A stretch of DNA of 64,000 nucleotides, from contig CAJFCJ010000006.1 of assembly GCA_904063045.1 (NCBI GenBank), positions 3,860,408 to 3,924,407 on the forward strand, given 5' to 3'. Positions 11,773-22,900 of this stretch are shown in pieces. Below the pieces are notes generated by a model, which was given only the letters and a program-made list of their open reading frames with translations, was not told the DNA's origin and searched no databases. A program made the position numbers and the translations under genes. The number at the start of each line of letters is the position of its first letter. Within the stretch, counting starts at the first letter, position 1. The stretch is from Dimorphilus gyrociliatus. Its lineage: Eukaryota; Annelida; Polychaeta; Dinophilidae.

Positions 11773-12215
11773 TTTGAACTTTTAGAATATAATTATTGAA
11801 AAGGTATAACCCTAATAATGCTTACTAATCGAAACTTTTTTCGTTAATTTAGACAATGTAATAACATTAGTTAATCCTCTCCGGCAAGCCATGACCTCCG
11901 TAGCTGTGTGTTTCACCGTAGCATGGTACCATGACCGATTTATAACCATACAAATCCGCTCACTTTTTTTCTATTAAGATCTTTTCAATTGTATACAGAA
12001 ACTTTTTCATTTGTAATATTGTGTTCACAACATACGTGGTAAATGTTCTATTTATAAGATACGCACACTGTTTTGTAAATTCATAAAAACTTACGAAAGG
12101 CTTTTTAATAGCTTGACCCTCATGTCCTGAAAGAACCACGTGATCAAGAAAATAATAAGTTTTCCGAAAGGTATAAATTACAAATCTGCACTACATTCGT
12201 TAACACATACCAAGA
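11773..12215. promoter_or_regulatory. Divergent promoter region, MRPS27 / deiodinase
   Basis: A 443-bp spacer. On the deiodinase side TATAAAT at 12172-12178 lies 38 bp before the start codon, implying a 5' leader of only about 10-20 nt. An E-box CACGTG is at 12137-12142. Two nuclear-receptor-like half-sites in the TGACCN orientation occur at 11892-11897 and 11932-11937. They are far apart and may be chance. Confidence 0.45.
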
Positions 12216-13022
12216 ATGAAAGTGGCAAAATGGACTTATGTACGGCACTTTCCGCTTGTCATCTTGACTCTGCTGAAAGCGATTGTCATAAACAGTCTTC
12301 TACGTGTTGTTATTCTGCTTCTCCGTGGGAGTCTGAGAGAAAAAGCTTTTAAATATATTCATAATCACACAAATATGAATAAAACAAAGATGAGTATTGA
12401 TGAATACAAAGATACTCTTGGTTCGTGGGAAATGTTTAAAGTAACATTTCACTACTTTTTGGCTGATAAAATTTTCGCTCCAAAATGTAAAGTTGGCAAT
12501 ACGGCACCAGACACAGATATTATCCATCTCATTAATGGAGTAAGTGAAAAGAAGTCACTTTTGTCACTTGCTAAGCCAGGAAGATTGCTAATTCTTAACT
12601 TTGGCAGCTGTACCTGACCCCCTTTTATGGCACAGCTTAATCATTTCATTCAAATAGTTAAAAAGCATCATAAAACAGTAGATTTTGTATTTATATATGT
12701 TGAAGAAGCACATCCGGAAGAAGGATGGATTTTCCCTGCTAATACCTATCAATTTAAAAGTCCTACTACCTTAAATGATAGAATTGAAGCGTCCTGTCAT
12801 CTATTAAAAGATATGCGGAATTTTGGATGTGAAGAGGGCACATTTCACTTTTGTGTGGATACGATGGATGATAAGACAAATATTACATACGCGGCAGAAC
12901 CAGATAGAATCTATGCCCTACTAGATGGTAAAATAGTCTATAGAACAGGACAAGGTCCTTTTATGTATGATGTGGGAAAATTTGAAAAATGGTTGGAAGG
13001 GTTCCTAAAGAGAAACAATTAA
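12216..13022 (+). CDS. DIO: Iodothyronine deiodinase, selenoprotein with in-frame TGA
   Basis: Membrane selenoenzyme that removes iodine from iodothyronines. Single exon of 268 residues if TGA at 12615-12617 is read as selenocysteine (residue 134). The sequence around it is NFGSCT-U-PPFMAQ, the deiodinase active site, nearest the type-3 pattern. Without readthrough both halves are meaningless: the N-terminal part would stop inside the active site. Upstream is a hydrophobic anchor (about residues 12-38, FPLVILTLLKAIVINSL). Downstream are VDFVFIYVEEAHPEEGW, with the conserved YIxEAH-like motif, and YAALPD-type AEPDRIYALLDGKIVY. The frame ends TAA at 13020-13022. A SECIS-like hairpin lies about 105 nt into the 3' UTR. 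Substrate and ring preference cannot be told from sequence. Confidence 0.95.
12615..12617 (+). other. Selenocysteine codon (TGA) in deiodinase
   Basis: In-frame TGA between GSCT and PPF of the deiodinase active site. Frame, family similarity and codon context continue unchanged on both sides, and a SECIS hairpin follows in the 3' UTR. It is therefore recoding rather than a nonsense mutation. Confidence 0.93.
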
Positions 13023-13527
13023 GTTTTTGAATAAATGGACCATAACTATATCCATAACACAAACAGTTGTAGTTCACATCATAAAGTTTACTAAATAATC
13101 TCATTTGAATATGAAAAAAGCATTGTGAATTCTCTTTGAAAGTATGACTATTATTACTAAAACGTTTTGAAACGAAGTAACAATATGATGATTGTTTTAA
13201 AGAAATTCTTTTACTATTTCCATATTATATTTACTATCTACTTTTTGTATTAATTTCAATATAATTCAATAATTTGCAGTGCGATTGACAAACAATTTTG
13301 TAAATTTCATCTTGATTGTTTCATTGTTGAATAGAAATTCTTTCAGCATTTCTAAACGTCTGTAATATCGATTCTGTTTTCATAATTTAACTATTATATT
13401 TACTCCAGCTGATGTTTATTGTAAAATTCACGCTCCACAGGATAAAGATAGGCGTTTTAATAGATTAATGTTATAAAAATAAGGCGAACTAAAAACTACT
13501 TCAATTCCAAAGCTCACTTTTGTATTT
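13023..13527 (+). other. Deiodinase 3' UTR and spacer to sulfotransferase
   Basis: AT-rich noncoding stretch carrying the SECIS element at 13128-13208. Beyond it I see no gene. The sulfotransferase promoter should lie near its right end. Confidence 0.6.
13128..13208 (+). ncRNA. SECIS element in deiodinase 3' UTR
   Basis: The hairpin has all SECIS landmarks. The quartet strands are ATGA (13144-13147) and TGAT (13186-13189). Between them TATTATTACT (13149-13158) pairs with AGTAACAATA (13176-13185) in 9 of 10 positions. The apical loop begins with AAAA (13159-13162), 11 nt after ATGA, followed by a small CGTT/AACG stem, as in form 2 SECIS. Below the quartet GAATT-C-TCTTT pairs with AAAGA-AATTC. 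It recruits SBP2 and the Sec elongation machinery in animals. Confidence 0.88.
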
Positions 13528-14551
13528 TTGATGATGATAATCAGAGCGACATGTTCAATGAAAAAACTGTGTACTATCATCATAATAAGTAGTATAACAA
13601 TACTTTCTTTATATATAGCTGAGAAAATTCATAATATTAGTATAACGGTAAGAACGATCCATTGTTATATGTATTTCGTAAAAAACAATGATTTATCTTT
13701 TACACTTTTGTTAGGATCTTCGGAATAGACCTGAAGATATTTTAAAAAAAAGACAAGTGGATTTATCTATGAAATGCGCGGGTTCTTTATCGTACGATCG
13801 TTTGAATACGTTATCACTTCAACCTAATATTCGAGTTATACCTAAATTGGAAACAATTTTTTGTCATGTACCAAAAGTTGCCAGTACAAGTTTGAAAAGG
13901 ATGTTTTATTTTATTCAAAGTGGTAATAAGAGCATTATTCCGGCACATATTGATCGAAATTTGGTTCATTTAAGACGGTCTCCTGTCCTCCGATCTCTGA
14001 ATTCGTATAATATAAGCCAAGCCAGGAATATTTTAAAGACTTATAAGAAAATCATATTTGTAAGGAACCCTTACACTCGCCTCTATTCAGCCTATACAGA
14101 TAAATTTTTCGCTACGTACAGCAACTTTTTCAGAGATTTGTTTGGTTTAAAAATAGTACAAGCTGTAAGAAAATCAAATATATCAAGTATTCCTACTTTT
14201 ACAGAATTTCTTATATATTTGATCGATCATTCGGAAAATAAAAGATTTCAAGCTGAAATGCATTGGATGCCAGTTGATGAACTTTGTAGGCCTTGCGATA
14301 TAAAATATGATTATATTGGTAAATTTGAAACACTTAAGAGGGATTACGAAATCATATTTGAGAAATTGAATGTTGGTAAAGACATAGCAAAATTTTTGCC
14401 AACAAACGTCGAAATGAAATCTATTATCAGAAAAGTGAATTGGAAAACCGTTTTCAAAGAATTTCAGTCAGATTATTCTGAAATCTTTCAAAAAATAAAG
14501 AAACGATATCATAGAGATTTTCATCTTTTTAATTATGATTCGAATATGTAA
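13528..14551 (+). CDS. Golgi carbohydrate sulfotransferase (CHST8-14 / HNK-1ST type)
   Basis: Type II Golgi enzyme transferring sulfate from PAPS to a glycan. Two exons (13528-13647, 13715-14551) give 318 residues. The N-terminus has a membrane anchor LCTIIIISSITILSLYIA (about residues 13-30). The 5'-phosphosulfate-binding motif is FCHVPKVASTSLKRM, and the 3'-phosphate-binding motif is FVRNPYTRLYSAYTDKF. Farther on, ADIKYDYIGKFETL-like CDIKYDYIGKFETLKRDYE matches the C-terminal part of Sulfotransfer_2 members. A second ATG 30 nt downstream (MKKLCT) would also leave the anchor intact. The acceptor sugar (GalNAc, glucuronate or other) cannot be assigned. Its 3' end is 76 bp from the convergent cholinesterase-like gene. 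Confidence 0.9.
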
Positions 14552-14627
14552 TAGAGTAATATTCATAATAAAGAAAGCTTGTATAATGTAATTTACTCTT
14601 AATTATGTACAATACGCCAAATAATAA

Positions 14628-16549
14628 TTAAAATATTGCTCCTTCAAAGGCAGCGATTACTAGAAACATATAATCATCGATATTAAATTCTTCGTCAGTG
14701 ATGGGAGACTCATCATCCTTAATTAAGCGATATATTTCATTATTCCAGAATTTCATGTTTTTCTTCTTAAAAACAGCCTCCTTGGGCATTCTATCATCAT
14801 CGCTTTTTAAGATTTTGATAGATTTATTATCCAAATTGAAGGGTTTCCAATCAGTAAGTTCACTAAAGAAAAAAAATTGAGATAATCTTGATTCTTTTTT
14901 TTTAAAAATAATACAAACCCAGTTTTTATGAATTCTCCCCATCTTTCCATTAAATTTCGGCTAAATTGCTTATCAGAATCGGTCCATTTATTTAAGTATC
15001 TACTTAGAAAAGGGTCGCCGAAAACGTACGACAGATCGTTGGCGTGTGGCATACCTATCCATTCAGGTCCCGTATAATACGAAGGCCTGTAATGTATTTC
15101 ATACGCATAGGTAGTGCAATCCTTAAGAACCTGAAGTTGTTTATACATTGGTGCTACAATTGCCATATCTCCGTTCACCTTGCTACAGCTTTTCATAAAG
15201 TTCTCGCTTAGTTTTGCTTTGGGTTGATAGATTTTCATTATCATATCGCACATCTCACTTCCAGTTTCATCCGAGCAATATTTATACCCAAGCATTCTCG
15301 AGATTTTAACTACTAAATCTTTAAAATGATATTCATTTTTTATTTTATTCCCGGCCTTTTTTAGCAGCAATGCTAAAAAGGCGAATCCTTCGTCGCTGGT
15401 TACACCACCCAGTACAGGTACTTTTGAATATAGCTCTTTCTCATAGATCAAATCAGGCTCTTCTTCGATAACGTAACCATCTATAACTGGTGTTAACATG
15501 GTATTTGGATGCAAAATATGGGTAAGTTCATGAATCGGCAAAGCTTGCAAAAAAGACTTTAGTTCTTCTCCATTCGCAGAACCATTGTATCCTTTATGCT
15601 TGGCGGCCGACAGAATAAGATCAGCCATAAATTTTCTAGTACAAGGTGTTGTACAAGGGCCAAGTATTGATCCGCTTTGAAGAATCATTTTATGGAAAAG
15701 ACCCTTAGATTTTTGAGAAATTAAATGAACTGATGCTAAAATTGATGCTGCAAATCATTTTGTCTTATATTTAAAGGTACAGTTTGAGTTGGGTTATAGA
15801 AAATCTTACATGAGCTAACTCCATGAAGGGTAACATTATCCTTGTCACCCCCAAATCCTTCAATATACTTTTGAATCCATTTAAGGGCCAAAATATGATC
15901 GAGAAGCATATAATTTCCCTCCAATACTCCATCATGTGAACACGCAAATCCTATTTTTGCGTTTATTTTGTTATCATAAAAAAAACAACAAATTTTAATT
16001 ATATTTACAAAAGAAACAATAGAAAAGTCAATTAACCTAAAACTCCGAGTCTGTAGTTAATAGATACAACAATTGCTCTATTAATTGAACTAAATACTTC
16101 ACCAGAATAAGTATTTGCTGATCCTGTCTTGAAATGGGCTGAACATAACCAAACGAGGACAGGCAATTTTTCACCCTCTTTCACATCGGATGGTCTCCAT
16201 ATATTAAGCGATAGACAATCTTCGCTCATATCTGTCTCTTCGTCGGGAATAGGAAGGGGGAGAAAGTTGTGCTTGTACATTTGAAAATCTTGTGGACATA
16301 TCTTTCCTTGAGGGATAATTGAAATAAATTTCAATTTTCATTCGAATATTTAAGACCGATACCTTTAGTCGTTGCCAACCTTATTCCAGCCCATAATTTG
16401 GCGAAGGTAGGTCTCTCAAACCTAACTGCTTCTCCATAAGGTATACCAAGAAAATAGTCGACATCTCGAGATAATTGCTCATTTTGAATTCTTCCTCCTT
16501 CTACTAAACAATTCGGAGTAATATGAACTATGGGGCGTTCCATCGTCAA
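14628..16549 (-). CDS. Cholinesterase/carboxylesterase-like protein with degenerate active site
   Basis: Alpha/beta-hydrolase of the carboxylesterase type-B family. Visible family blocks in order are [80 protein letters not shown], the acidic-residue segment [12 protein letters not shown], and the His segment [12 protein letters not shown]. The nucleophile elbow, normally GESAG, reads GVSSS across the 15.8-kb splice site. The oxyanion-hole HGGG segment is replaced by [11 protein letters not shown]. Catalysis is therefore doubtful. Introns of about 56-110 bp separate the exons; the first runs within 16279-16345 (donor after ACTAAAG). No signal peptide or C-terminal membrane segment is seen, so it may be intracellular. 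Neuroligin identity is unlikely for that reason. Confidence 0.82.
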
Positions 16550-17095
16550 TCAAAATATGTAAAATGAAACGATATGGGATCAGAGGCCAATGAATCTCTT
16601 GAATGAAATGAAAAAGAAACGAAGCCATCCATATGTTAATAGAGAGACAGGACAACGTGTTACCGAATGAACAAAAGGCTGAAGTATTCAATGTAAAACA
16701 AAGAATTATATTGAACTGAATCAGATATCAGATTAGATTTTGTCAAACCGTTTAAAGTATCAAACAGCTGACGTATTGGTTTCTCCAATGATATATGATT
16801 GAGACTAAAAATATCATGATACATTTTATCTTTGGTATTTTGAAAATTCTATTTTGCCGCTGCAATAATAAACTTTTTACATAGAAGGTACATGTATTAA
16901 AAAGAATAGATTATTAAGGATTTTTAATTTTTTATTCTTAATTTAGCATCCTAATTTAACTTTTATTCTGAACAATCTAAATTTTTTTTAAAAAATAAAC
17001 CATGAAGTGACCGTTCAAAATGTCTGGTTTCGTCTGCTAAAAAACGCATTCGTCTCTCGTCGTACTCCTTACCATATTTATAGGATTTTCTGAAA
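16550..17095. promoter_or_regulatory. Divergent spacer, cholinesterase-like / UFSP2
   Basis: A 546-bp AT-rich spacer between divergent genes, so both promoters should lie here. I see no convincing core element, RNA gene or repeat. A hydrophobic minus-strand frame (16479-16691) overlaps the cholinesterase start in another frame and is likely spurious. Confidence 0.5.
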
Positions 17096-19575
17096 ATGAC
17101 GGATTTTTTTTTATCTCCTTTTGCCAATGAAGTAAATTTATACGAGTTTCAGTTATCACAATTGTATTTAATTATAATCCGTATGAAATATATATGACAT
17201 ATAATTTAAATTATATCTAATGTAATATCGCTCAAACAGCTGTTTTTTTGCTTAAATAGAGGCTTATTGAAAGTTATCGGGACCAGCAGAAATGTCTGGC
17301 TTATCTAGTTGGATATGAGGTTTCGAAAGGCGAAACCCATATCCTTGGAAGTATCAAAGTATTCGAATATTATTTAAATAATCTGTTTGCTACATGGCGA
17401 AAAAACGAGGAAGTTCTTCCGGCAAGTAAGTCGAATAAGTTGACAAATTATTTTACTTGAACTTATTTCAATAATGAAATTGTAGATTTGAAATTCTGCG
17501 GAGTTTGTGTTACTCAGAATCAATCAGAGGATGTCGATGAGTTTATAGAGAAAATTAACAAGTTAGCAATACCTCCAGATTTCCAGGTCTGTTCATGTTT
17601 CTTTGATTTTTCCATCATATAAAACAACTTTTTACTCTTTGTCTTATAGTCACAAGAACAAATAAACAAAATGGTTGTTTTACTGCATAATGAAAATTCT
17701 AAAGCTTCAGAACTTCCAAAGTCATTCTTGTACAATTATCAAACGAAAAACTATTCAGAAATTCCATTAGAATTTTCCAAATCAAATATATTGGACGATT
17801 GCATTCGATTTTCAATTAAACAGACAATTAATGTAGCTTACGACTCAAGTAAATAATTAATTAGTTAATTAATTAACCTATATTTTTGAAAACTATCTAT
17901 TATTCATGCAGAAAACTTAAAAGAAACTTTTGCTTCCCAAATTGATAATTTAATGAAACGAATGGATAATCCAAAAATTGTTTATGATATACTACAAAGC
18001 GATATAATGTTACGAAACAATGGTAAAACTATATCTGTTGAAGCTGAAAATTCTGCAATAACTATATTGGATAAAATTCAAGAAGAATCTGATGGATTTG
18101 AAATAGTTGACAAAAAGAAAAAGAATAAAAGTCGTATAATTAAAAAGGTATTAATTATTTTAATTAAATAATTAAATAATTATATATTGTATATAAATAT
18201 TATATTTTAGGTACCCTACGCTGTGGAAATTTTGGAATCAAATATCTCACAAGATGTTTCAGTTGCTGTTATATCTCCAATAAAAAAATGTAAATTTTAT
18301 ATAGAATATTTTATAATAATATTCTATTTGTATTTTGTTTTCTTTAGCTGTCGACACTTATACATTAGATTTAAATGTTATATGCTTTGTTCATCGTGAT
18401 GAAAAATTGAAAAATATTTGTGAAATATTCAGGAATGGTTTAAAACGCCAAATTTCATCTTTTTATAGAAGAGCTATTGATTCTATTAATAACGTAAGTA
18501 AAATTTAATTTAATAAAAAGTATTTATTTTCAATTGTTCTAGAACGAGAAATTAGTGAAATATGAAGTTGTTCATTTCTGGCCTGATCAACTTATTTATC
18601 CAATTTTTTCGCTTTATCCAGAGAATTCTAACGATGAAGAATTAAGTATATTGATTAATATTTAAAAGATTATAAGATATTAATTTATATAAAATGTATT
18701 AATTAGAAAAGTATCGCGAGAGTTTACACGACATTTTTCTACTTCCGAAAACTATGCCTTTGTTCAGATGGAAAAACAAATTTGACTTTAAGCATTCTAC
18801 TAAAGATGTTAAAGGGTTTTTAATCTGTCCTCACAAACTTATTAAAAAGACTATAGGTAAAATATGAATTATATTGTTATGCAATATATTGAATAATAGT
18901 TTGTTTCTCTAGATCCAAGTCACAATGTTTCACTTGTTAAAGGCCGATACACTTATCATCATTATATGCAAGATAATTTTAATGATAGTGGTTGGGGTTG
19001 TGCTTATCGATCCTTGCAGACTTTAATTTCTTGGTTTAAGCTACAATCTTACACTGAAAAAGATATTCCAAGTATAACTGATATTCAAAAGACGCTTGTA
19101 AAAATTGGAGATAAGCCTGAGAACTTTGTGAATTCTAGACAGTGGATTGGTTCTTTTGAGGTTTCTTTTGTTATAGAAGATTTGTTAGGTAATATTATTT
19201 AATAATGGTTAATTAGATCTGCAATTTTTTACTCAAACTTTTGAACTTGTTTAAAAAGGTGTGTCTTCCAAGTTTATATCAAGCGTTTATGGTTCTGAAA
19301 TAGCATCTCGGGCAAGAGAATTAGCCAGCCACTTTAATAAAATAGGGTCTCCGGTCATGATTGGAGGAAATAATCTTGCTCATACAATCTTGGGAATAGA
19401 CTTCAACGAGCAAACAGGACAAGTTAAATTTCTAATATTAGATCCCCACTTTACTGGAGGTGAAGATATTGATATCATTCTAAATAAAGGATGGTGTGGC
19501 TGGAAGGAAGAATCATTCTGGAATCAGAATGTTACATATAACATGTGTCTACCTCAGGCACCTAGTACTGTTTAA
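17096..19575 (+). CDS. UFSP2: UFM1-specific protease 2
   Basis: Cysteine protease that matures UFM1 and removes it from targets. Eleven exons with introns of 57-128 bp join in phase to about 602 residues: 17096-17131, 17260-17425, 17486-17586, 17650-17848, 17912-18147, 18211-18289, 18348-18493, 18543-18645, 18707-18856, 18913-19188 and 19259-19575. The catalytic domain is clear: [20 protein letters not shown] with the nucleophile Cys at about residue 435, [36 protein letters not shown], and [12 protein letters not shown] supplying Asp and His. Human UFSP2 is about 470 residues; the extra length is N-terminal. The first exon ([12 protein letters not shown]) is inferred only from splice signals and phase and is the weakest part. 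Confidence 0.9.
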
Positions 19576-19998
19576 CATATTGTTGAGAAAGACAAATAAA
19601 CCAAAAATATGCATTTTATATTGACTTTATTTTAATTTTAGCTGCAAATAGAGATTAGTGGAGTTTATTGAATGTTTTGTTTTAAACTCCTTATTCAATG
19701 AAGTTATTAGTTGTAAAAGATGGCCTTGACCTGTTTTCTCTTAAATTGATCATAATTGATCATATATAATGAGGCAAAATATTAAGTTGAATTTTTCTTA
19801 TAGCTAAAGAAACCGTTATGTTTATTTACGATTATATGCTGTTGCACATAAGCAAAATTTTGTTATTGATATTTCAACATTTAAAGTCTGAGTAGTAACT
19901 TTCAACTGAAATGTTTGAATTTGTTGTGATGTTAGTAACTTAATATATTGAAAATAAATTTGGAAAGTAGCAAAGAGTTTGTACAATTAAAAAAAGTT
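19576..19998. other. Convergent 3' spacer (UFSP2 / POMGNT1-like)
   Basis: A 423-bp AT-rich spacer. An AATAAA follows the UFSP2 stop at about 19597. Nothing else recognised. Confidence 0.55.
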
Positions 19999-22900
19999 TT
20001 AAATCAAATGAACTGCCTTAGATGATCCTCTTAAGCTGTAGTATATTGAGTTCGAACCGACTAGTATTATCTCACTACCACCTTGAGTAAATCTAAAAAA
20101 GTAAATAACTATTAATTACAGAATTTGAGCTATAAATTAATGTTTAACCTTAGTGTATTCTCATGTAAACCAGGACAGTTGTAACCTGCTACAGAAAATA
20201 ATCCAAAGCACCTGCATAGTTGATTCAGAATCCAATGTGAGTGTTTCGAAGTTTGTTCAAAGTATATAGTATATATTCCGCCTTTGGCGGGAATGTAGAA
20301 ACCGAGACCTTTGCCAGTCAAACAATCTTCAGAGTTTGCTATGTCTAGCACTGTAGCCGATTTGATTCGAGACTTCATGTAAGCTATATAAGCATTTCTT
20401 TGTAATATCTCGGTATTTTTTAAAGTAACTTTTGATTCTCTGTATAAAAAAATAATTGGATTAGGAGTAAAGATAACAAATAAATTATCTTATAAACATA
20501 CATATTCGTTACACGATCGCGATTTAGAAATTCGCTCAGCATATTTGCCTGCTGGCTTAGGCCATCGAAAGGTCGACGAAAGACACGCGATACATCAGGA
20601 ACCAGTACTTCATATCCTGCTTGAATATCCCACGTATTCCACGATCTCTTGGAGCAGCACTCTTCAAAGTTTTTCTGCATAAAGGCTTCGTAGTACGATC
20701 GTTTAAGTAAAAATCCATAACCGGGAAAAAAATTGCTTCTCGTAACCAAACTATTAGCGATAGAATGACCTTTAAATCCTGATAAATATTGAAGTAATGT
20801 GTATTTCATTGGCTTTTATTCTTATAATTAACTAACCGTTCGGATTCCAAGAGTTTGTACCGACAAGAGTATGATCTTTTTCCAAAATTGGTAGTAATTG
20901 AGAATGAAAGAGGAGAAAGTCTGGTGAAACAATAACTTCTTCTTCCAATATGATTACATGTTTCTAAGAAAAGAATCAAAAAAGATTTTATCAACTTTAA
21001 ATATCATTCATTTAACTTAAGCTTACGGCAGATGAATATAAAATCCATATATTCTCCAGAGCCTTTTGTATTTGAACTAGAATTGAGATAGACATTATAG
21101 ATCTACTAAAGTAATTTACATTATTAAATTTATATACAAACCGGAATATTTAGTGCTACTGGTCAATTTATAAGTTTTGAAGGAGAATAATTCGGCTAAT
21201 TCGCCTGCTTCGGGGAATTTCTCATCATACATAACTGTTACTTTGTTAGATCTTAATCCAGGTTGCATTAATAGCGTTTCCAGCTGCATTCGTAGAGTAT
21301 TCTGATTTAATCCAGGAACAACAACTATTGGAATATCAAATATTGGATTATTTCCCATTGTTCCATCGGTCAATGGAGAAGGCGTCAATGGTTCATCGAT
21401 TCGTCCTGGAAGTGATATTTATAAAGCAAATATTAACTTATTTACAAATAAAATAAGCATTATATATCACATAAGAACAAGATTATTAAACGACATATAA
21501 ACTGGATTCTATCCAAAAGAGTAAAATTTATAAAATAAATGAAAGAAACAGTGAAGAGTAAAGATTGCAAGTATAAGGAACTCGTAAATATACAGTATTA
21601 CCACAGTATATACTGTACACATATACATAGTTTTCTATTTTCTTACCTTCGCAGAAATCTTCGTAGCCATCGTATTTACTACAAAATTTTCGTCTTTTCT
21701 CATTTTTCCTCGACATTGGATCGGGTCGAATCTTTGTTCCCTTAACTAATTATAAATAAGAAAGAGATGTAAAAATTCAATTTATTAATAGGAAATTTAA
21801 ATAAAGAGATGAAAAGGATTAAAAAACTCCTAGATTGTTTTGACGCTTACGTTTTGTAGAAACGCATAGCCTTTTATCAATCACTCTTGGCCATTTTCCA
21901 TTAGGACCAGCGAATTCCAGCTGTATTTCAGAAATATAATAAATTAATCAAATAAATTGAAAATTCTATAATCAAAATGAAAAAAATAAATAAATAAAAG
22001 TATAAAAAAAAAAAGAGAAAGCCTATTTTTTTATATAAAAAGTTTATATATATCGACATATATACAGTTGTTAATTTTTAGGAACAAAATAAAAGTATAA
22101 AAAATTCTTAACAATCGTAAAACGTATTTAAAAAGAAGTAAAGTATATATAAAAGTTAATAACGTAAGCCTATATTTAAACTATAAAACTTACATATACG
22201 AATACTTTTTCTAAACAAAACTAAAAGGAAAGAATCAACGGAATTGTGAGACTTAAATGATACTATTACTGAAAAACACCTGCTCTGTTTCACCGAAACC
22301 GTCCAAACCCTTTTGCCCTATGTATATCCAAGAATCTCTGAATTTTAAATTTTGAATCATTGCACTTCCAAGGTCTGAGAAGAGACGCCGAGCAGTTTCC
22401 GTTAATCTGATAAAAGGGTTAATAAAAAAAAAAGATACACCTATAGATATCAATTGATGGTTTAGGAGAAGAGATAACTGTTCAAAAGGGTGACACAACA
22501 ATCGTTTCTACGTAAAAGCGTCTAGTTCAAAACAGTAGCAATATTTGTTTAAGTAGTAAAAAAATAAATAACTTTCACATCTTCCGGCTAAGAATTTTAA
22601 TATTTAATCTTCTTATCTTCTTAATCAATGTAATTAGAACAATTGATTGGATAAGGTAGATTAGAACATTTTGGGTTTCTTTGTAGAGAAAGAAACCAGA
22701 GAACAATAAAAACATATCCTAACTTAAACACAAAGCTATGTATGCCTACTAAAAAAAAAACTATAATGTGAAATACAACAAAAATCGATAAAGTAAATAT
22801 TAAGTTTAAATAAAAAAAAATAAGATGTTAGAAACGTGCCTCTTCTATAGAAGTATATCCACTAATGCCTTTCTGTCCAACGAAAGCCATTGAATCTCTG

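Noticed and set aside
11892-11937. Thyroid-hormone response element near the deiodinase
   Set aside because: Two TGACCN half-sites 40 bp apart do not form a recognised DR or palindrome. Kept only as a remark.
12615-12617. Stop codon splitting the deiodinase into two genes or a pseudogene
   Set aside because: The TGA is at the selenocysteine position of the active site and a SECIS follows. The frame is otherwise intact on both sides.
16479-16691. Hydrophobic minus-strand frame as a signal-peptide exon of the cholinesterase-like gene
   Set aside because: It overlaps the coding start in a different frame, and no splice pair joins it in phase that I could find.
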